Shown: positions 47,361-59,770, counted from the first letter of the stretch. The stretch is DNA of 64,000 nucleotides from Marsupella aquatica (GCA_973895155.1 OZ316897.1:8246001-8310000), one strand, 5' to 3'. Notes: generated by a model not told the origin, from the sequence alone. A program made the numbers and translations.

Positions 47361-48046
47361 AACTCAAATCTATGGGTAGTTTTTTAGGTCCAGCACATCT
47401 GTTCCTTTTATTATTACACTTGCTGTATTGGCCAAGGAGAAGAGTAGCATAGAGTGATAGAGGTCACAACGCTTATGAGTCTGAAAGAGAAAATGACAAG
47501 TTCAGTCGGCTAAAATAAGGTTAAATAACGCGGGGTCTCACTGGGTGTGGCGAGTTGATGAGTGTTCCCTCTTTGTCTGTATGATGGATAAGTTTATGGC
47601 ATCTGAATGCTTGCATCGATTGAATTAGGTCTTCTGATATTGGCGCTAAGTACAAATACTGTACATACAAACAGTGTGAGCACTTAGCACCAGATTTACT
47701 ATGAACACAAGGTGACTCTTAAATTGGAATTAGAATAACAAAGGTTCCTGACTAATCTGCCCAAAATCACTCCATTTGATGATACTTGTGCATTAGAATT
47801 AGGAAACAAAGGTTCCTAACCTCTCTGATCAAAACCAGAGGCTCCGAATACTTCCACCAAGGTTCCTTTCTTTCGCAACACGATGCTCACAACACACACA
47901 AGCAAGATAAACCTTCTACTCACGTGATCTGGCACCATTTGACAGAAAAAACAATGTAGGTCTCAGACTATCCATACCAGATTGCTGAGATTTATCAGCC
48001 ATATAGATTTCCAGTCACTCTGCGATTGCTAGCGCTGGAAATTCTC

Positions 48047-48891
48047 TCAGACAAGCTCGATGAAAGCCATAGGTGCATTGTCTCCTCGTCTAGGCATAGT
48101 ACGAACAATGCGAGTGTAGCCTCCATTTCTCTCACCATATCTATCTGGAACTTCAGCAAATATAGAATGCACTAGCTGCTTGTCGTAGATGAATCCCAGA
48201 GCCTGACGCCGTTGGTGCAATGAACCACCTTTAGCAAGTGTGATCATGTGATCCACATATTTCCTCATGGCCCGAGCACGGGTCTTTGTGGTTTTGATCC
48301 TTCCATGTCTCAATAGCTCTGTAGTCAAACCCCTAAGAAGAGCCTTCCGTTGATCCGCTGGTCGTCCAAGCTTCGGCACATGCCTCCCATGCCTCATGGC
48401 GAACCATTTTGATCCGTTTCCAACACCAAAATTGAGAGTGCCGAATGCAGACTCTGCACATTGAGAGCAGACACAGTTTTAGAATTAACATTCCAAATTC
48501 TTCCCGGATTCAGAGCTTAAACAAATCCACCATGCTTTGATGGGCTCCTAAACTGAGATAGGTAAAGAGTGGTAAAACTATATACCCACAACCCAAAGCA
48601 ATTATAGCAGCACCTACACCCAAGATCACGGACACCGCAATGCAAACGAACGAGGCCAATTGGGCCGAGTACATCGTGAGTGAATGAGCCACAGACAAGA
48701 GACGCACCTGTACGCAGGGGCAGACTGCCAGAGGTCGAACGCAATCCGGACGACGATGCTCCGAAGGACGGGATGGCTCTCAAGGGGAGCACTCTGCCTC
48801 TCCCCACCACGGCAACATTCGATGATGATGATGAGGTCCAGGTGGGAAGTGCGGCACTGAGAGATGCTAAGCAAAACGCACCCCCCGCCAT
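48047..48891 (-). CDS. RPL17: Plastid ribosomal protein bL17c, nuclear-encoded precursor, 196 aa
   Basis: A component of the 50S subunit of the chloroplast ribosome. Exon 1 is 48891-48708 and exon 2 is 48453-48047. The intron of 254 nt has a strong donor (ACAG|GTGCGT) and a TGTGCAG acceptor, and the phases agree. Residues 1-61 are a transit peptide rich in Ser, Ala and Arg, with no acidic residue. The mature L17 domain starts near residue 79 and contains [59 protein letters not shown] and a C-terminal [16 protein letters not shown]. These match the plastid form of plants; the mitochondrial-type L17 diverges at the C-terminus. The start is fixed by an in-frame TAG just upstream of the ATG. A longer antisense open frame over exon 1 is a shadow. 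The gene appears intact. Confidence 0.95.
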
Positions 48892-49239
48892 AGCTCCCAC
48901 CTTCTGCTACACTCCCCCGCTTAGTTGTGTACTCCCGAGTGTACCTAACAAAATTGTTGTTGGTCCGTCCGTGCGCAGGACATTTGTGACCCAGACTGGC
49001 GATTGCTGCAGCGACGTTCGAGTGCACTGCAGGAGCCACCATTCCATAGCAGAAATTTTAGTACAGCAAATTGAAAGATCCCGGAATGCTCAAAAGGCCC
49101 GTGCACACAGACCGACACAGCATTTGTAAAGGTAACATTTCCGTGGTGCGCTTTTGACAAAATGCTCTAACCAAGTGTACCGTAGTAGCTAACGAACGAA
49201 AACGAGAAGAGAGTGAATACACCCCTGAACCCTAAATTG

Positions 49240-49420
49240 CTTAGTGTGAGGTTGAAGAGAAAATGCTTCGACCTACTGTAGTTGTGACCGACTTGAAGGA
49301 ACGAACGAACGAAAGAGACAGAGTGCTACGAAGATTTGTTGCGCGGAGCTAAAACAAAATGCTTCAACCTCCAACTGTAATTGCGAACGAATTGTCGAAT
49401 CAAGCGATTGCGCCTCCCAT
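49240..49420 (+). repeat. Imperfect ~100 bp duplication
   Basis: AAAATGCTTCGACCT.CTGTAGTTGTGACCGA near 49260 reappears as AAAATGCTTCAACCTCCAACTGTAATTGCGAACGA near 49358. GAACGAACGAACGAAAG lies between. It sits upstream of bL17c (about 350-530 bp from the ATG), so it could overlap the promoter. Confidence 0.45.
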
Positions 49421-49705
49421 CCCACAGACTGAGCGAGTGATGAGGGAGAAAGGGGACAGCACAATGAGAGGTACCGAATTGGCGAATTAAACGATCGGGC
49501 GCTCCCAAAAGACGGTGAGATGACTGAAGGGGAGAGCATAACCTTGTATTCAGAAGCTTTTTATCCCATAAGGGATATATACCACAGATCTTTCTTTGTC
49601 ACTTTGTTAAGGTTGTGGTGCAAAAATAGTTACTCCATGCAAAATCCATTGACTGCAGACTGTATAATGTACCATGCATTCTTAATGAGATGTAATATGT
49701 CTAGG

Positions 49706-49832
49706 TAACTGCACATCAAAAATATGACATATAATGTGAGTGACATCCTTCCATACCATGATAAACCTTGTTATTTATTTAATTCATTAAATGCACACTG
49801 TATATATATTACCACATTTTGATATGTGATTA
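49706..49832 (+). mobile_element. ~127-bp palindromic MITE, copy 2
   Basis: The left end TAACTGCACATCAAAAATA and the reverse-complemented right end TAATCACATATCAAAA are imperfect inverted repeats. The left half matches the MITE at 44943 (TGACATxCxTTCCATA and CATGATAAACC). The termini are TA. Confidence 0.65.
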
Positions 49833-51111
49833 CCGGCAGGGATGTAATATGTGGGAAAAGGGCTTATGTCTGAGCTTGTGAACAGTGAATGTAACCCAAA
49901 CAACCTTAGTGGGCCCAGTATGTATTCTCGGACCATATCTTTGAAGTATTGACATGTACACTTATTCTCAAAACAAGAATGCCACAGACATGATTCAGTG
50001 CAAGATCTGGCATGATCGAGATTCGTCTTAATGTGAAGATTGCATGGAACAAGGGTTTGATCCTGGTTGTCAAGTATGGTCGATGCAGACGGTAGCTTGT
50101 TGGGCAAATGAATAGAGACTTGAGACTTGGACCGTGAGGGTGGCCTGTACAGTTTGCATGACTATCTGTTTGTTGTGGATGTCAGTAAAGTGCCCTTCCA
50201 AGAAAGAAAAATAAATCCTGTTCCTGCCCAAACTTCTTGAGTGTCACTAAACAGTCATGTCTTGGTCATTCTAGGTCTGGTTGCCCTTGACTGTTCCCTC
50301 TCTTGGGTTTTCTCCCATTTGTTCTGATCCACCTCAGGTTGTACATCCCAAGAAAGTCAAGGTTGGGCCACGTTGATGCTCGCACCGATTATGTTGGTCC
50401 TTGTGTTTTTGGGCTTGCTTCCCCCCTGTGGATGATCACCGTGGTATCCTCCCAGAATTTTATTCGTAAAAGTACTCCTACTAGGGAATAGAAAAGTTTC
50501 AGGCCACTTTGCAAAGCTTTTGGATACCTTAGGCACCTCCCTTCCAAAATCAGAAAGAAAAAGAAAAAAAACCAAAACAGGTCAAATTGGACCCTATACC
50601 TTATCCCCGTCTAAAAATTTTTACTTTCAAATTGTTTCACATACACCTGATGTGCCTCAATCTTCCTGTTATTCTCGAGGTTATTCTCCTTCCCTAGTCA
50701 AACGAGGTAGATGATAATTCAATTGTACATTGTAGTCCCTATGCTTTAAAATTGAGTACGTATAATTATCTCCAATCTATACAATTTCATTTCTTTATTA
50801 ATATTTTGAAATTCAATAAACTTTTGGCTCTTCGGTCTTCCTGAACTTTCCTCTTGTTTATTTCTTATATATCTCACTGCCAAAAAAAAAGACGTCCAAC
50901 CAAGAGACATGATCCCAAAGAGAGAACCAATATTAAAGGCGAAAAAACAAAGAAAAACCTTAGGAACTAGACTAAACAGACAACATGCTGCTCTCCTTTA
51001 GGCTCCATTTCACCCTTTCCCTTGCTTCCTTCTCACTTTGTTTCCTCCTTCCAAGTACTCCTACCATCCCTTCCGACCCTTGCAGAAGTCAAGGCATGCC
51101 CAGCTCCAACG
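49833..51111. other. Intergenic, no gene recognised
   Basis: AT-rich DNA. 50820-50860 carries a 'TTTTGGCTCTTCGGTCTTCC' word of the dispersed repeat family seen at 39.3 and 61.7 kb. Confidence 0.4.
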
Positions 51112-51130
51112 CCCCCCCCCCCCCCCCCCC
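51112..51130 (+). repeat. Poly-C run (19)
   Basis: Uninterrupted C19. Confidence 0.9.
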
Positions 51131-51824
51131 TTCTATTCCCTAGCTTTTTGTCTGAAATTCCACTTGCCTATGGAATCCTGTCTTCCAGTAAGGCACATTT
51201 TGTTCTTTGGCAGTGCTATAAATAATGTGGTTCTTACTGTACCTTTTATCAATAATCAACTGTATATATAACACTTTCAAATTACTTGGTTTCATGAGTT
51301 GTCATTGGACAATGACTAGCGACTGTTGGAAAAGTATAGATTTTTTACATCAAAAGTATTCACACTTTCTCAGGGAGTTTGAAAAAATAAGTTTGGTTGC
51401 ATTGTAAAGACTCTTCTCACGTGTTGCACACGTGATGCCCTTCTCAGAAATGCTGAACATGCTGCTGCCACAAAGGGTCACCGCTGACCAGGGATAATAG
51501 TTATAATAGTCATTATGTTCTAAAACCATCTTACTAATAATTGCAAACATAAGTTACTTTCAAGGGCTGCCTAGGCTCATCTTACTAATACTCGTGGACA
51601 TAAGCTACTTTCAAGGGCTAGGCTCTAGAGTGAAGCCTCTAGACTCTAACTCCATAGAAAGACAGGCAAAGTTGGACTCGAAAATAAGGACAATGTTGGA
51701 CTCTAAATAAGGACAAAGTGAACAAAAAATGGGGATGGGGCAAATATAAGCAGGAGATAGAATCTTTTCATCGTCGTCTGAACCTTCTGCGCTTCATCTT
51801 CCCCAAGGGTCATTGTGATGTTTG

Positions 51825-52085
51825 AGGAAACAGTAAAACATTACGCGCATGAGCAACATATTTTCTCACATGGCCCCTAATTTTTCTATCTCGGACCCCT
51901 AATTTTTCTATCTCCAACTGCCTCCCTGACAAGAACCTGGTTGGCAACATACATTTCTGGGACTCCTCTTTTTGCTAACCAACTCGCTAGCCATCTGGAG
52001 TCATAATAAAAACACAAAAAATATAAATGGCAAAAACACTAGTGTCTCTCTAACAGCAGTCTCATTGTCAACAAAATTCCTGTTT
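51825..52085 (+). repeat. Dispersed repeat, copy 2 (partner at 28.2 kb)
   Basis: Same orientation and order of blocks as 28180-28460. Here 'CCCCTAATTTTTCTATCTC' is itself duplicated (about 51876 and 51895). Confidence 0.75.
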
Positions 52086-52328
52086 GCTGGCATCGTGCAA
52101 TGCCTCCTTCCCCAGTTGCCATTGCAGGATAGACTATCCATGTTTAGGGATCAGGGTGGGTTCCACTGTTCTCCAGATTCATGCGGCTCGTAATTCTCAG
52201 AACTCCAACTTACAGAACTCCAACACACCATAATTCCAGTGACCGATAAGAGGGGTTCGTAAATTTCGGAACTTCAACATACCATGATGCCCCATGAGCG
52301 ATGACAACTTATTGTGCATAATTTTTCT

Positions 52329-53400
52329 GACCATTGCAAGCCCTTGTAGATGTCAAAATTTGTTTACCAGCAATCAGACGCCATGAGCCTGCTTAATTCT
52401 TCGGTTTCCTTGACTGTCTTGGAAATTCTGACCATTGCAAGCCCCTTGTAGATGTCAAAATTTGTGTACCAGCAATCAGAAGCCATGAGTCTGCTTACGT
52501 CTTCCGCTTCCTTGACTTGGAAATTCTGACCATTGCAAGACTCGTGTAGATGTCAAAATTTGTGTACCAGCAATCAGAAGCCATGGGTCTGCTTAATTCT
52601 TTGGCTTCGTTGACTTGGAAATTCTGACGATTGCAAGACTCTAGCTTGTAGATGTCAAAATTTGTGTACCAGCAATTCGAAGCCATGAGTCTGCTTAACT
52701 CTTCGGGTTCCTTAACTTGGAAATTCTGACCATTCCGAGCCTCTTGTAGATGTCAAAATGTATTAGCAATCAGAAGCCATGAGTCTGCTTTCTTCGGCTT
52801 CCATGACTTGCAAATTCTGACTATGGCGAGCCGCTTGTAGATGGCTACCTTGACTTGGAAATTTTGACCATTGCGAGCCTCTTGTAGATGTCAAAATTTG
52901 TGTACCAGCAGCAATCAGAAGCCATGAGTCTGCTTTCTTCGGCTTCCTTGACTTGCAAATTCTGACCATGGCGGGCCGCTTGTAGATGGCTACCTTGACT
53001 TGGAAATTTTGACCATTGCGAGCCTCTTGTAGATGTCAAAATTTGTGTACCAGCAGCAATCAGAAGCCATGAGTCTGCTTCTTCGGCTTCCAAGTCTTGA
53101 TTTGGAAGTCCTGACCATTGCGAGCCTCTTTGTAGATGTCAATTTGTGTACCAGCAATCAGAAGCCATGAGTCTGCTTCTTCGGCTTCCAAGTCTTGACT
53201 CTGCAAATTCTGACCATTGCGAGCCTCTTGTAGATGTCAATTTGTGTACCAGCAATCAGAAGCCATGGCTATAGTCTGCTTCTTCGGCTTCCTTGACTTG
53301 GAAATTCTGACCATTACGAGCCTCTTGTAGATGTCAATTTGTGTACCAGCAATCAGAAGCCATGGCCATGAGTATGCTTCTTCGGCTTCCTTGACTTGGA
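52329..53400 (-). repeat. ~100 bp minisatellite with higher-order structure, 12 units
   Basis: The anchor GACCATTGC(A/G)AG (with variants) occurs at 52329, 52430, 52528, 52626, 52728, 52819, 52866, 52963, 53011, 53112, 53212 and 53309. Most intervals are 91-102 bp, but two are 47-48 bp. Each full unit reads 'TTGTAGATGTCAAAATTTG', 'TGTACCAGCAATCAGAAGCC', 'ATGAGTCTGCTT', '(C)TTCGGCTTCC' and 'TTGACTTGGAAATTCTGA'. The short-plus-long pair starting at 52819 (144 bp) recurs at 52963 (149 bp), a second-order duplication. Minus-strand open frames of 60-80 codons arise from it. Identical spacers and an array-like leader are lacking, so it is not a CRISPR array. Confidence 0.95.
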
Positions 53401-54426
53401 GACTTACGTGACTGCATCAAAGATTCCAGACCTGCCGTCGAGCACGACCATGCGGGTTCAGTTTTGGAGGGCTCCCAGCAAATCACTCTGACTCCACCCT
53501 GAAGTGGAAATGTGGGAAGGAGCACAAAGGAGGTGTGGGTCAGCTGGGATTTATGCCCCTGGACAAACAAAAACACCTACGGACTGGAGGTCTCCATTTC
53601 TCTATCTTTACTAAACCATCAAAAAAACATTCGAGAAAGGAAAGTGGGACTATAGCCCATACAAGAATCTAAGAGTCAGGAATATAAACATGGACTGCAA
53701 CAAAATGCACCTTTAACGTTGATTTACCGACGTTGGAACAGCAGTGACTTTTGTTTTGCAACAGGAGATATCCGCCCCGCAGAGTGTGGCAGCTGCAATA
53801 CTTTCGAAACTTCTATGATAGAACTAGAAACTCCCGCTACGATCGAATGAAGGTTTTGTTAATTCTTCGCTTGTCTCAGAGGTGGTCCGGGCGTTCCTCC
53901 GAAACGAAGGGGAAAGGCATATCAACCTGCAAACTCTCTTATTAGAAGGAGTAGATTTTTCACCCTGCGTTCTCCTTATCCCCCTACTGTGGTATGCTGG
54001 ACGGACGGTAATTTTCTCGGTCCATAGTCCTCCCCTTGGTCGTGAATATTCAAGCAAGGACATAGCAGGTAGCGAATGCTCATTCGCGTGATTTGTTGTT
54101 TGTGTTTTTATGCTGGATTCCCAAACTTCACTTAAACAACTTCAAAACATGCCCGAATGTCATTCCCTTCTGAGAAGACAAAGTCGGATGACTCCACCGC
54201 GGACCCTGCAGCTCCGGTCGTCAGTTCTAAACCTGAAGCGGGAAATCTTTAGACAAGTCCTGAAACAGAGGAATAGTAATTCACTTGTTCTGAACAAAAT
54301 ACACATAAAACCCCTGGCTCGCCACACTACCAATCCAACACATTGAAGTGCACCATATCAGATTCTTCATCTTGTCATCTGCCAACAACTCTACTCGCAC
54401 GAATGGTTTCGGTCAATTGAAACTTC

Positions 54427-54837
54427 TTAATCTCCTATCCAAAGTGAGGAAAATATCGTTTTCGCCAGAGGAAATTCCAACAAGTTCTCGTCTAAAATCG
54501 TGACAGCCAGAAATGCCAATCGGTGTCACATCTATTACACGCGTACAGAGCCTTATTATACTCCCAATAGCTTGGATACCCATCCAGACAATTCCCAATC
54601 AATAAGTACCTCCTCTACATGTTCCAAAGGTCGTCCATCCAGCTTTCGCACAAGGATATTCTTTTGCTGAAAGAATCCGTGGGTGAAGGTCAGCGGATGA
54701 TCGCGGAAAACTAGAGGGAATAATCGTTCGTACAAACTTACTTTACCTCCTCCTGTGTTCATAAATACGTACTCCTTAAGCATTGCAGACTTCCACTCAT
54801 TTTCTGTATGGAATGGGAGTATGGTTCCTCTGTTCAA
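54427..54837 (-). pseudogene. Aminoglycoside-phosphotransferase-like (APH family) fragment, frameshifted
   Basis: APH-fold proteins share the eukaryotic kinase fold, and large uncharacterised subfamilies occur in fungi. From 54837 down, the frame reads ILPFHTENEWKSAML, then the catalytic-loop region LTFTHGFFQQKNILV and the metal-binding LIDWELSGW. The Asp expected directly after HG is Phe. After SGW (about 54578) the frame shifts: YPSYWEYNKALYACN continues one base out of register, as in fungal relatives where WYPxYWEY follows. Near 54500 a second shift separates WHFWLSRF from DENLLEFPLAK, ending at a TAA at 54427. The N-terminal lobe was not recognised upstream, although the frame stays open to about 55000. 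Lost catalytic Asp plus two shifts argue for a pseudogene. Fungal origin is an inference. Confidence 0.65.
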
Positions 54838-55244
54838 AGTTGAAACATTCCCGCTTATGTTTTTGTTCTGACCGTCTAGCTGCCGGGTCTGCAGTGAACT
54901 TGTCCCACTTGTGGATACTCTAAAAGGGAAAGTCGTTTGGGCATTTTTGAAGTTGTGTACTCCAACATTTTGCTCCAGGTCAGGATGAACCGTCGTATGT
55001 TAATCGATCTTCCTTTCCTTTCGGTCGAAGGTTTTGAATCAGGTCATTTGGTTATTAAACACTACTTCGCTTCGTCTGTGTGGCATCCACACTCAGGAGT
55101 CTCGAAGATCTCTTGAAAATCACGACTGAAGGTAGGCCTCAGTGGAAGTGGCTGGCAATCGAATGTTCAGAGGATGCTGCAGCATATCAACTCCAAATCA
55201 CTCAGGCCCGGCTGAAGATATCCATGAGTTCGACGTACACGGAA

Positions 55245-55345
55245 TGTTGCAGTTATGTATCTCAGGTGTAGCGAAAACATCAGGACTGGAATCAAAATGT
55301 TGCAATTATGTACTCAGATGTAGCGAAAAAAATCGCCTCCAAATT
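55245..55345 (+). repeat. 54 bp tandem duplication
   Basis: TGTTGCAGTTATGTATCTCA then GGTGTAGCGAAAA (55245), repeated as TGTTGCAATTATGTACTCA then GATGTAGCGAAAA (55299). Confidence 0.7.
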
Positions 55346-55589
55346 CCATCTTCTGGCCTCACGTAATTTAAGCACCCCAGCTGAAACGGAAAAGTTCACT
55401 ACATTGTCAATTTAGTGCAGCAGCCTCTCTTCCTCTCTTTACCATTCAATTGATTCATCCATTCTCTATACTGGGCAGCAACCTTGAATGGCCTATGACT
55501 CCCAATGGATTTTAGTAAATGGCCTATGTGTCCTGTCACTGAGTTTCCTTGGCTGACAACTTAGGAGCCTAAAAGATCTTGTAAAGTGT

Positions 55590-55715
55590 AGGCACCTTTT
55601 TTTCGGCTCTGTAACAGACTCTCATCGGATCTGTAACCCTCATAGTAATCTGTTACGAATTGTACGGATCTCTAACCCTCATAATAGGCTCTGTAACCCG
55701 GACTCATCGGATTTT
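55590..55715 (+). repeat. Short interspersed duplication around CTGTAACCCTCATA
   Basis: 'GGCTCTGTAAC', 'ACTCATCGGAT(C/T)T' and 'CTxTAACCCTCATA(G/A)TA' each occur two or three times within 125 bp. Confidence 0.6.
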
Positions 55716-57490
55716 CAAAAGTCTACTCACTGAATAAGTTGATTGTCGCTTCCAAAAACTCTGTACGTCATGAGATCATCTATACTTCCATTCACATTCT
55801 TATAGCTCAGCTACCTGAAGGTTGCACGAGGAATAAACAATTAAACGAACCGATTTTGACAAAGAATCCATGAACAACGAAACACCTATGGCTAAAACTT
55901 CGATAGATCTTTGAATTGAGCCCAGCCATCTTCCAGGTGCGCAATTGTGGCGAGTCTCAAACATCCACAGTCAAATAAAATCTCTTCTAGACTTTGAACA
56001 ACTCAGATTTAGTGCGAAAGGACCCACTACGGCTAGATGCCAAGAAACTATTCACAGAGAAGGCATTAGCTACCCTTTCCTGGTAAGGTCCACCTATACA
56101 TTAATATACATCTGCCAGTCCTAATATCGAGCTAGTCACAATCTAGCATAAAATTGCGAAGATAATGGAAGTGCATCTATTTCTGAGAAGGTGGCAAAGA
56201 CAGATTGTAGGCTAGCAACCGACATACAAACGATGCGCTGCGGCAAATGAGCTCAGAAGATTGTCCAAGAGCCTATATGTGTAAAAGGTAACATTGCTAC
56301 AGCATGAACAGTTGCAAAGACTACTCCAGCTGGTGCAATTCATAATTCCGAAGATATTAAATTAGCATGGACGACACAGTAGAGTGATTTTTGAGAGAAA
56401 AAGCCGTCCAATCGTAGGCTTCTCCGAGACTATCTTGTGCAAAACTTGACCAGACCTAGACGGAACCACGGGATCACGACCCATGGGTCGCGGTCTTGTT
56501 GTATGAATATCACACACACAAAGCATGAGCTTATCATCTCTGTTTGTCTTCCTAAAGTTCAAGATCAACATTACGAGCGCAGAAGAACCTTTGGGACAAT
56601 CAAACAGATTTCCAAGAATCCTGGCTCCTCGTGCCTCCTGCCGCCGTTGATGGCTCTTTGCGTTGGCTCCCAAACATTCTTCTGCGCCGTTGCTTATGTC
56701 TCCCTGTAGGCTCTGTAGAGTCCTGATGGGAGCAATGAACGTTGAAATGAATTGTACGGAGAATTTCCAATAAAATCCTTTGAAACATCCAACTACACTC
56801 TAGATAGCTGGGTGGCCACCGAAACACACTTCATCCATCACTTCACCTTTGTTGCAAGCCTCTTCAGTTTGAAGAACGCAAAAATTCTAAAACATAAACA
56901 AAGCTGCTCATATGTGGCCATGAACTGAATTTCGAAGAATGCAGCATATTTTGGAGTCGTGCAACACAAACTTTCGATGAATACTAGAGGAATTGGTACA
57001 ACAGAGATGCGTAACAGTGGGGACAGAGACACTGCAAGTACTGCATGAGAATCTCGAAGGTATGAGTGGATTGAGATGTAAAAACCACAGCTTGAACCCA
57101 CTCATCGATCTCAAATGCAATGCAGCTAAAGTGACTATCATTCAGAGCGAATGCCAAATGAAAACTAGGCGAGTTACTCACTAGTGATGCGTTTAACCAT
57201 CCAAATTGAAAGTGACTTCTTTTCCTCACTGGGTTTTCCCTCTTGAGGTTCCATCTCCACAGCTTTTAACTTCATAACTCCATTTTCGCTTCAGGCAATA
57301 TCTTAAGTTAGTACAGCAGTCAAGTCAAACCTTTTGTGTTTGGAAGGACTCGATCGCCACATCCAACACAAATCAGGGTTTGAGCTGAGCTCTTGAAACT
57401 GATAGATCAATAATTGAGAAACAAAACGCAACATTTTGGTAGCACAAGAACAATGAGCAAGCTATCAGCAAACTCACAGGAATGTAGTTC
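55716..57490. other. Intergenic, no gene recognised
   Basis: Short open frames on both strands, with no motif or repeat that I could support. Confidence 0.35.
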
Positions 57491-57572
57491 AGCATACTTA
57501 AAGGCTTGTAGCTTAATTTGAGCTGCAGCTTAGCATACTTAAAGGCTTGTAGCTTAATTTGAGCTGCAGCTT
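57491..57572 (+). repeat. Perfect 41-bp tandem duplication
   Basis: AGCATACTTAAAGGCTTGTA then GCTTAATTTGAGCTGCAGCTT occurs twice with no difference, followed by a partial third TTGAGCTG.AGCT. Confidence 0.95.
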
Positions 57573-57729
57573 TGAGCTGTAGCTCTCCTCAAGGATAGCA
57601 AGGTGAGAATTAGACTCTCGCTCTCCGGGGTTGGCTTCCTTGCGACAATTTCACCTGGCTCATGGCCAGCTGCGGCAACTGCACATTTAGCTCGTCCAAC
57701 AGCTTCATAATTATAGAAAGGGATGTAGT

Positions 57730-57870
57730 GACAGAAGTGTCATCATTGTGGGAATTGTGTTGTGGCTGAATTGTCGTGGGAAGGGTGTGATTGTGGTAAG
57801 GAAGTGGATGTCATGACAGAAGTGTTGTCACTGAGGGGAATTGTGTTGTTGCTGACATGATTTTCGACTA
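57730..57870 (+). repeat. ~85 bp imperfect tandem duplication
   Basis: GACAGAAGTGT at 57730 and 57815, each followed by 'GGAATTGTGTTG(T)TG.CTGA'. Confidence 0.65.
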
Positions 57871-57990
57871 GAAAGATTACAAGTGGAAGTAGGGGATGGA
57901 AGGCATGGGTAGCCAGAATCGGGGCTGAAAAAAACAAACGACCAACCACTCCAATTCAAGCTGTTTCTGAAATGACAGCTTTTAAGAAAT

Positions 57991-58098
57991 TGTCTTTGGG
58001 AAATCCAATGGCAAGGAGAACACGTTTGGCACTTCAACAAAAACAAATGTCTTTGGGAAATCCAATGGTAAGGAGAACACGTCTGGCACTTGCTTGAT
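57991..58098 (+). repeat. 57 bp tandem duplication
   Basis: TGTCTTTGGGAAATCCAATG then G.AAGGAGAACACGT.TGGCACTT occurs at 57991 and 58048. Confidence 0.9.
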
Positions 58099-59199
58099 GG
58101 ACCCCAAAGAGAAAAGTGTTACATGATGGGACCTGTTACATGATGGGACCCTCTGAGGTATATGCTGCTTGATGGACCCAAAAATGAAAATTGTTTACAT
58201 GATAAGACTTCTGAGTGGTCCAGGCCGTTGATGGACCTTGATAGATATTAAATCAACCTACCCAAAACCTCAGGGGTCCCATCAAGGAACATTTTGATTG
58301 TGGGGATCCATCAAGCAAATACCTTGACAGTTTAGTGTCCAATTTAGAAGTCATGTGTTGATGATCACAGTCATATAAATCACATTTGTAGAGTCTTTAG
58401 AGCATTCCCTCCCAGCAACTATTTTAGGTTGACCGGCTGGAGAAACCAGTTTTTTAATTCCCATTGAGCACCCACAAATTAAAAATCCTGGAGCTGGCAC
58501 GGGAGGATGCTGCCCACCCTCACCAAACACTGGATGGCACAGATTGATCCATTGCAAAGGCTCTTGGATGGTTGGGAGCAACTGGCATTGAGAGAGACCA
58601 TTCCAGATACATGGCTCATTGTGCATTGAGTGGGAATGTTGACCACTTGCAGTAGGAGACGAATGAGATGGTCCACCATTCAACTCCTATATATATAGCA
58701 TGCTCATCTTGGAACATGCTTGGTTTTTGGTCTTGTAATGATATGTAAATGACTATTGCATAGTATTTGATAGGGTTGAGTAGTAAAAATATAACACATG
58801 CCAAATAAAAGTACATGTTACATAATGCCCAGGAAAAGTACAAGTGCCCAAGTTTTGAAAAACAGTGCACATAAGGTACAGATTCTCACTTGCTTTAATG
58901 ACACTCAAATCAATGAAAATTTGTGCAAGTAAGGTACAAAAGATACTCCCTTGCCTTGTAAATAAAGCCCAGATGGACTGCTAGGTTGTTTCCATCTATC
59001 CCCATGGACTGTGACGGGGACAGACCATATTACACATAATCATGAGACAATTTAACTGCAAATAGATGATAAATTGTGTCACCGTAAGAACATAATGTGC
59101 ACCAAATTCTGTCATGGTAAGAAGAGAGCACCAAAAACTGAAATTAAGAATGTATAATGGAATAGAGAGTGAAGATGCGCATTTAATATTTCCTGTAGC

Positions 59200-59475
59200 T
59201 TCTGTAGCGGCAAAGTACTTGAAGCGCTCCTTGTAACAAGAGCAGCGCCGTATAAACAACATAAATCTTGATAGCTCTGCAGCAAAAAAACCACTCTTTA
59301 TGACAAGAGCATTGCTCTCTGAAAAATATAATTCATCAACAATACTCCCCAAAAGTAAAATCTTAAATAGCTCTATAACAATAAAATTAGTCAAAACACT
59401 TTTTATAACAAGAACAATGGTCTCTGAAAAATAGGATTCCACAACCATGCTCATGTAAATAAAATTTCCTTTAGC
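59200..59475 (-). repeat. ~70-107 bp tandem repeat, three degenerate units
   Basis: On the plus strand, (T/A)A(T/C)AAGA(G/A)CA..G is followed by CTCTGAAAAATA at about 59300 and 59407, and a related AACAAGAGCAGCGC lies at 59232. A 178-codon minus-strand frame (58996-59532) crosses the array and shows the same internal repeat (YFSETIVLVIKS and YFSESNALVIKS). It is therefore attributed to the repeat. Confidence 0.6.
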
Positions 59476-59479
59476 TTCA

Positions 59480-59770
59480 CAATGGAAAAATCTGGGATCC
59501 TCACTTCTTTTCTTCTGACCCATCGCGTGCAAGAACTTAGGGTTTTTTAATTCACATGAGCGGAAGACTTTACAATTCTGATGAAGAAATATAGGGGTTA
59601 TTTAATCCAATTTTAATAATTATAAGAACTAGAGAGTTTTTTGATATCAAAAGTGAGAATATTCCTACAATATTCCATAAAGTCAGGGGTAAAAAATATA
59701 GTAAAAATCAACTTTATTTTCTTAAGTTCTGGGGTGTTTATTACTTGTAAACTCCACCTCTGATATGGGC
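59480..59770 (+). repeat. AT-rich dispersed repeat, copy 2
   Basis: Shares TCCTCACTTCTTTTCTTCTG, ACCCATC, GAGAATATTCC, CAGGGGTAAAAAAT and TTTATT blocks with 15925-16225. Confidence 0.55.

Noticed and set aside
48680-49129. 149-codon plus-strand open frame
   Set aside because: It is antisense to the transit-peptide exon of bL17c and extends into its promoter, with no recognisable motif.
52329-53400. CRISPR-like array
   Set aside because: Units repeat over their full ~100 bp without unique spacers, no cas genes are present, and the genome is eukaryotic. It is a minisatellite.
58996-59532. 178-codon minus-strand open frame, one of the longest in the window
   Set aside because: It crosses a degenerate tandem repeat and its peptide shows the same internal repetition. 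It has no domain, so it is best explained by the repeat and AT-rich dispersed element.
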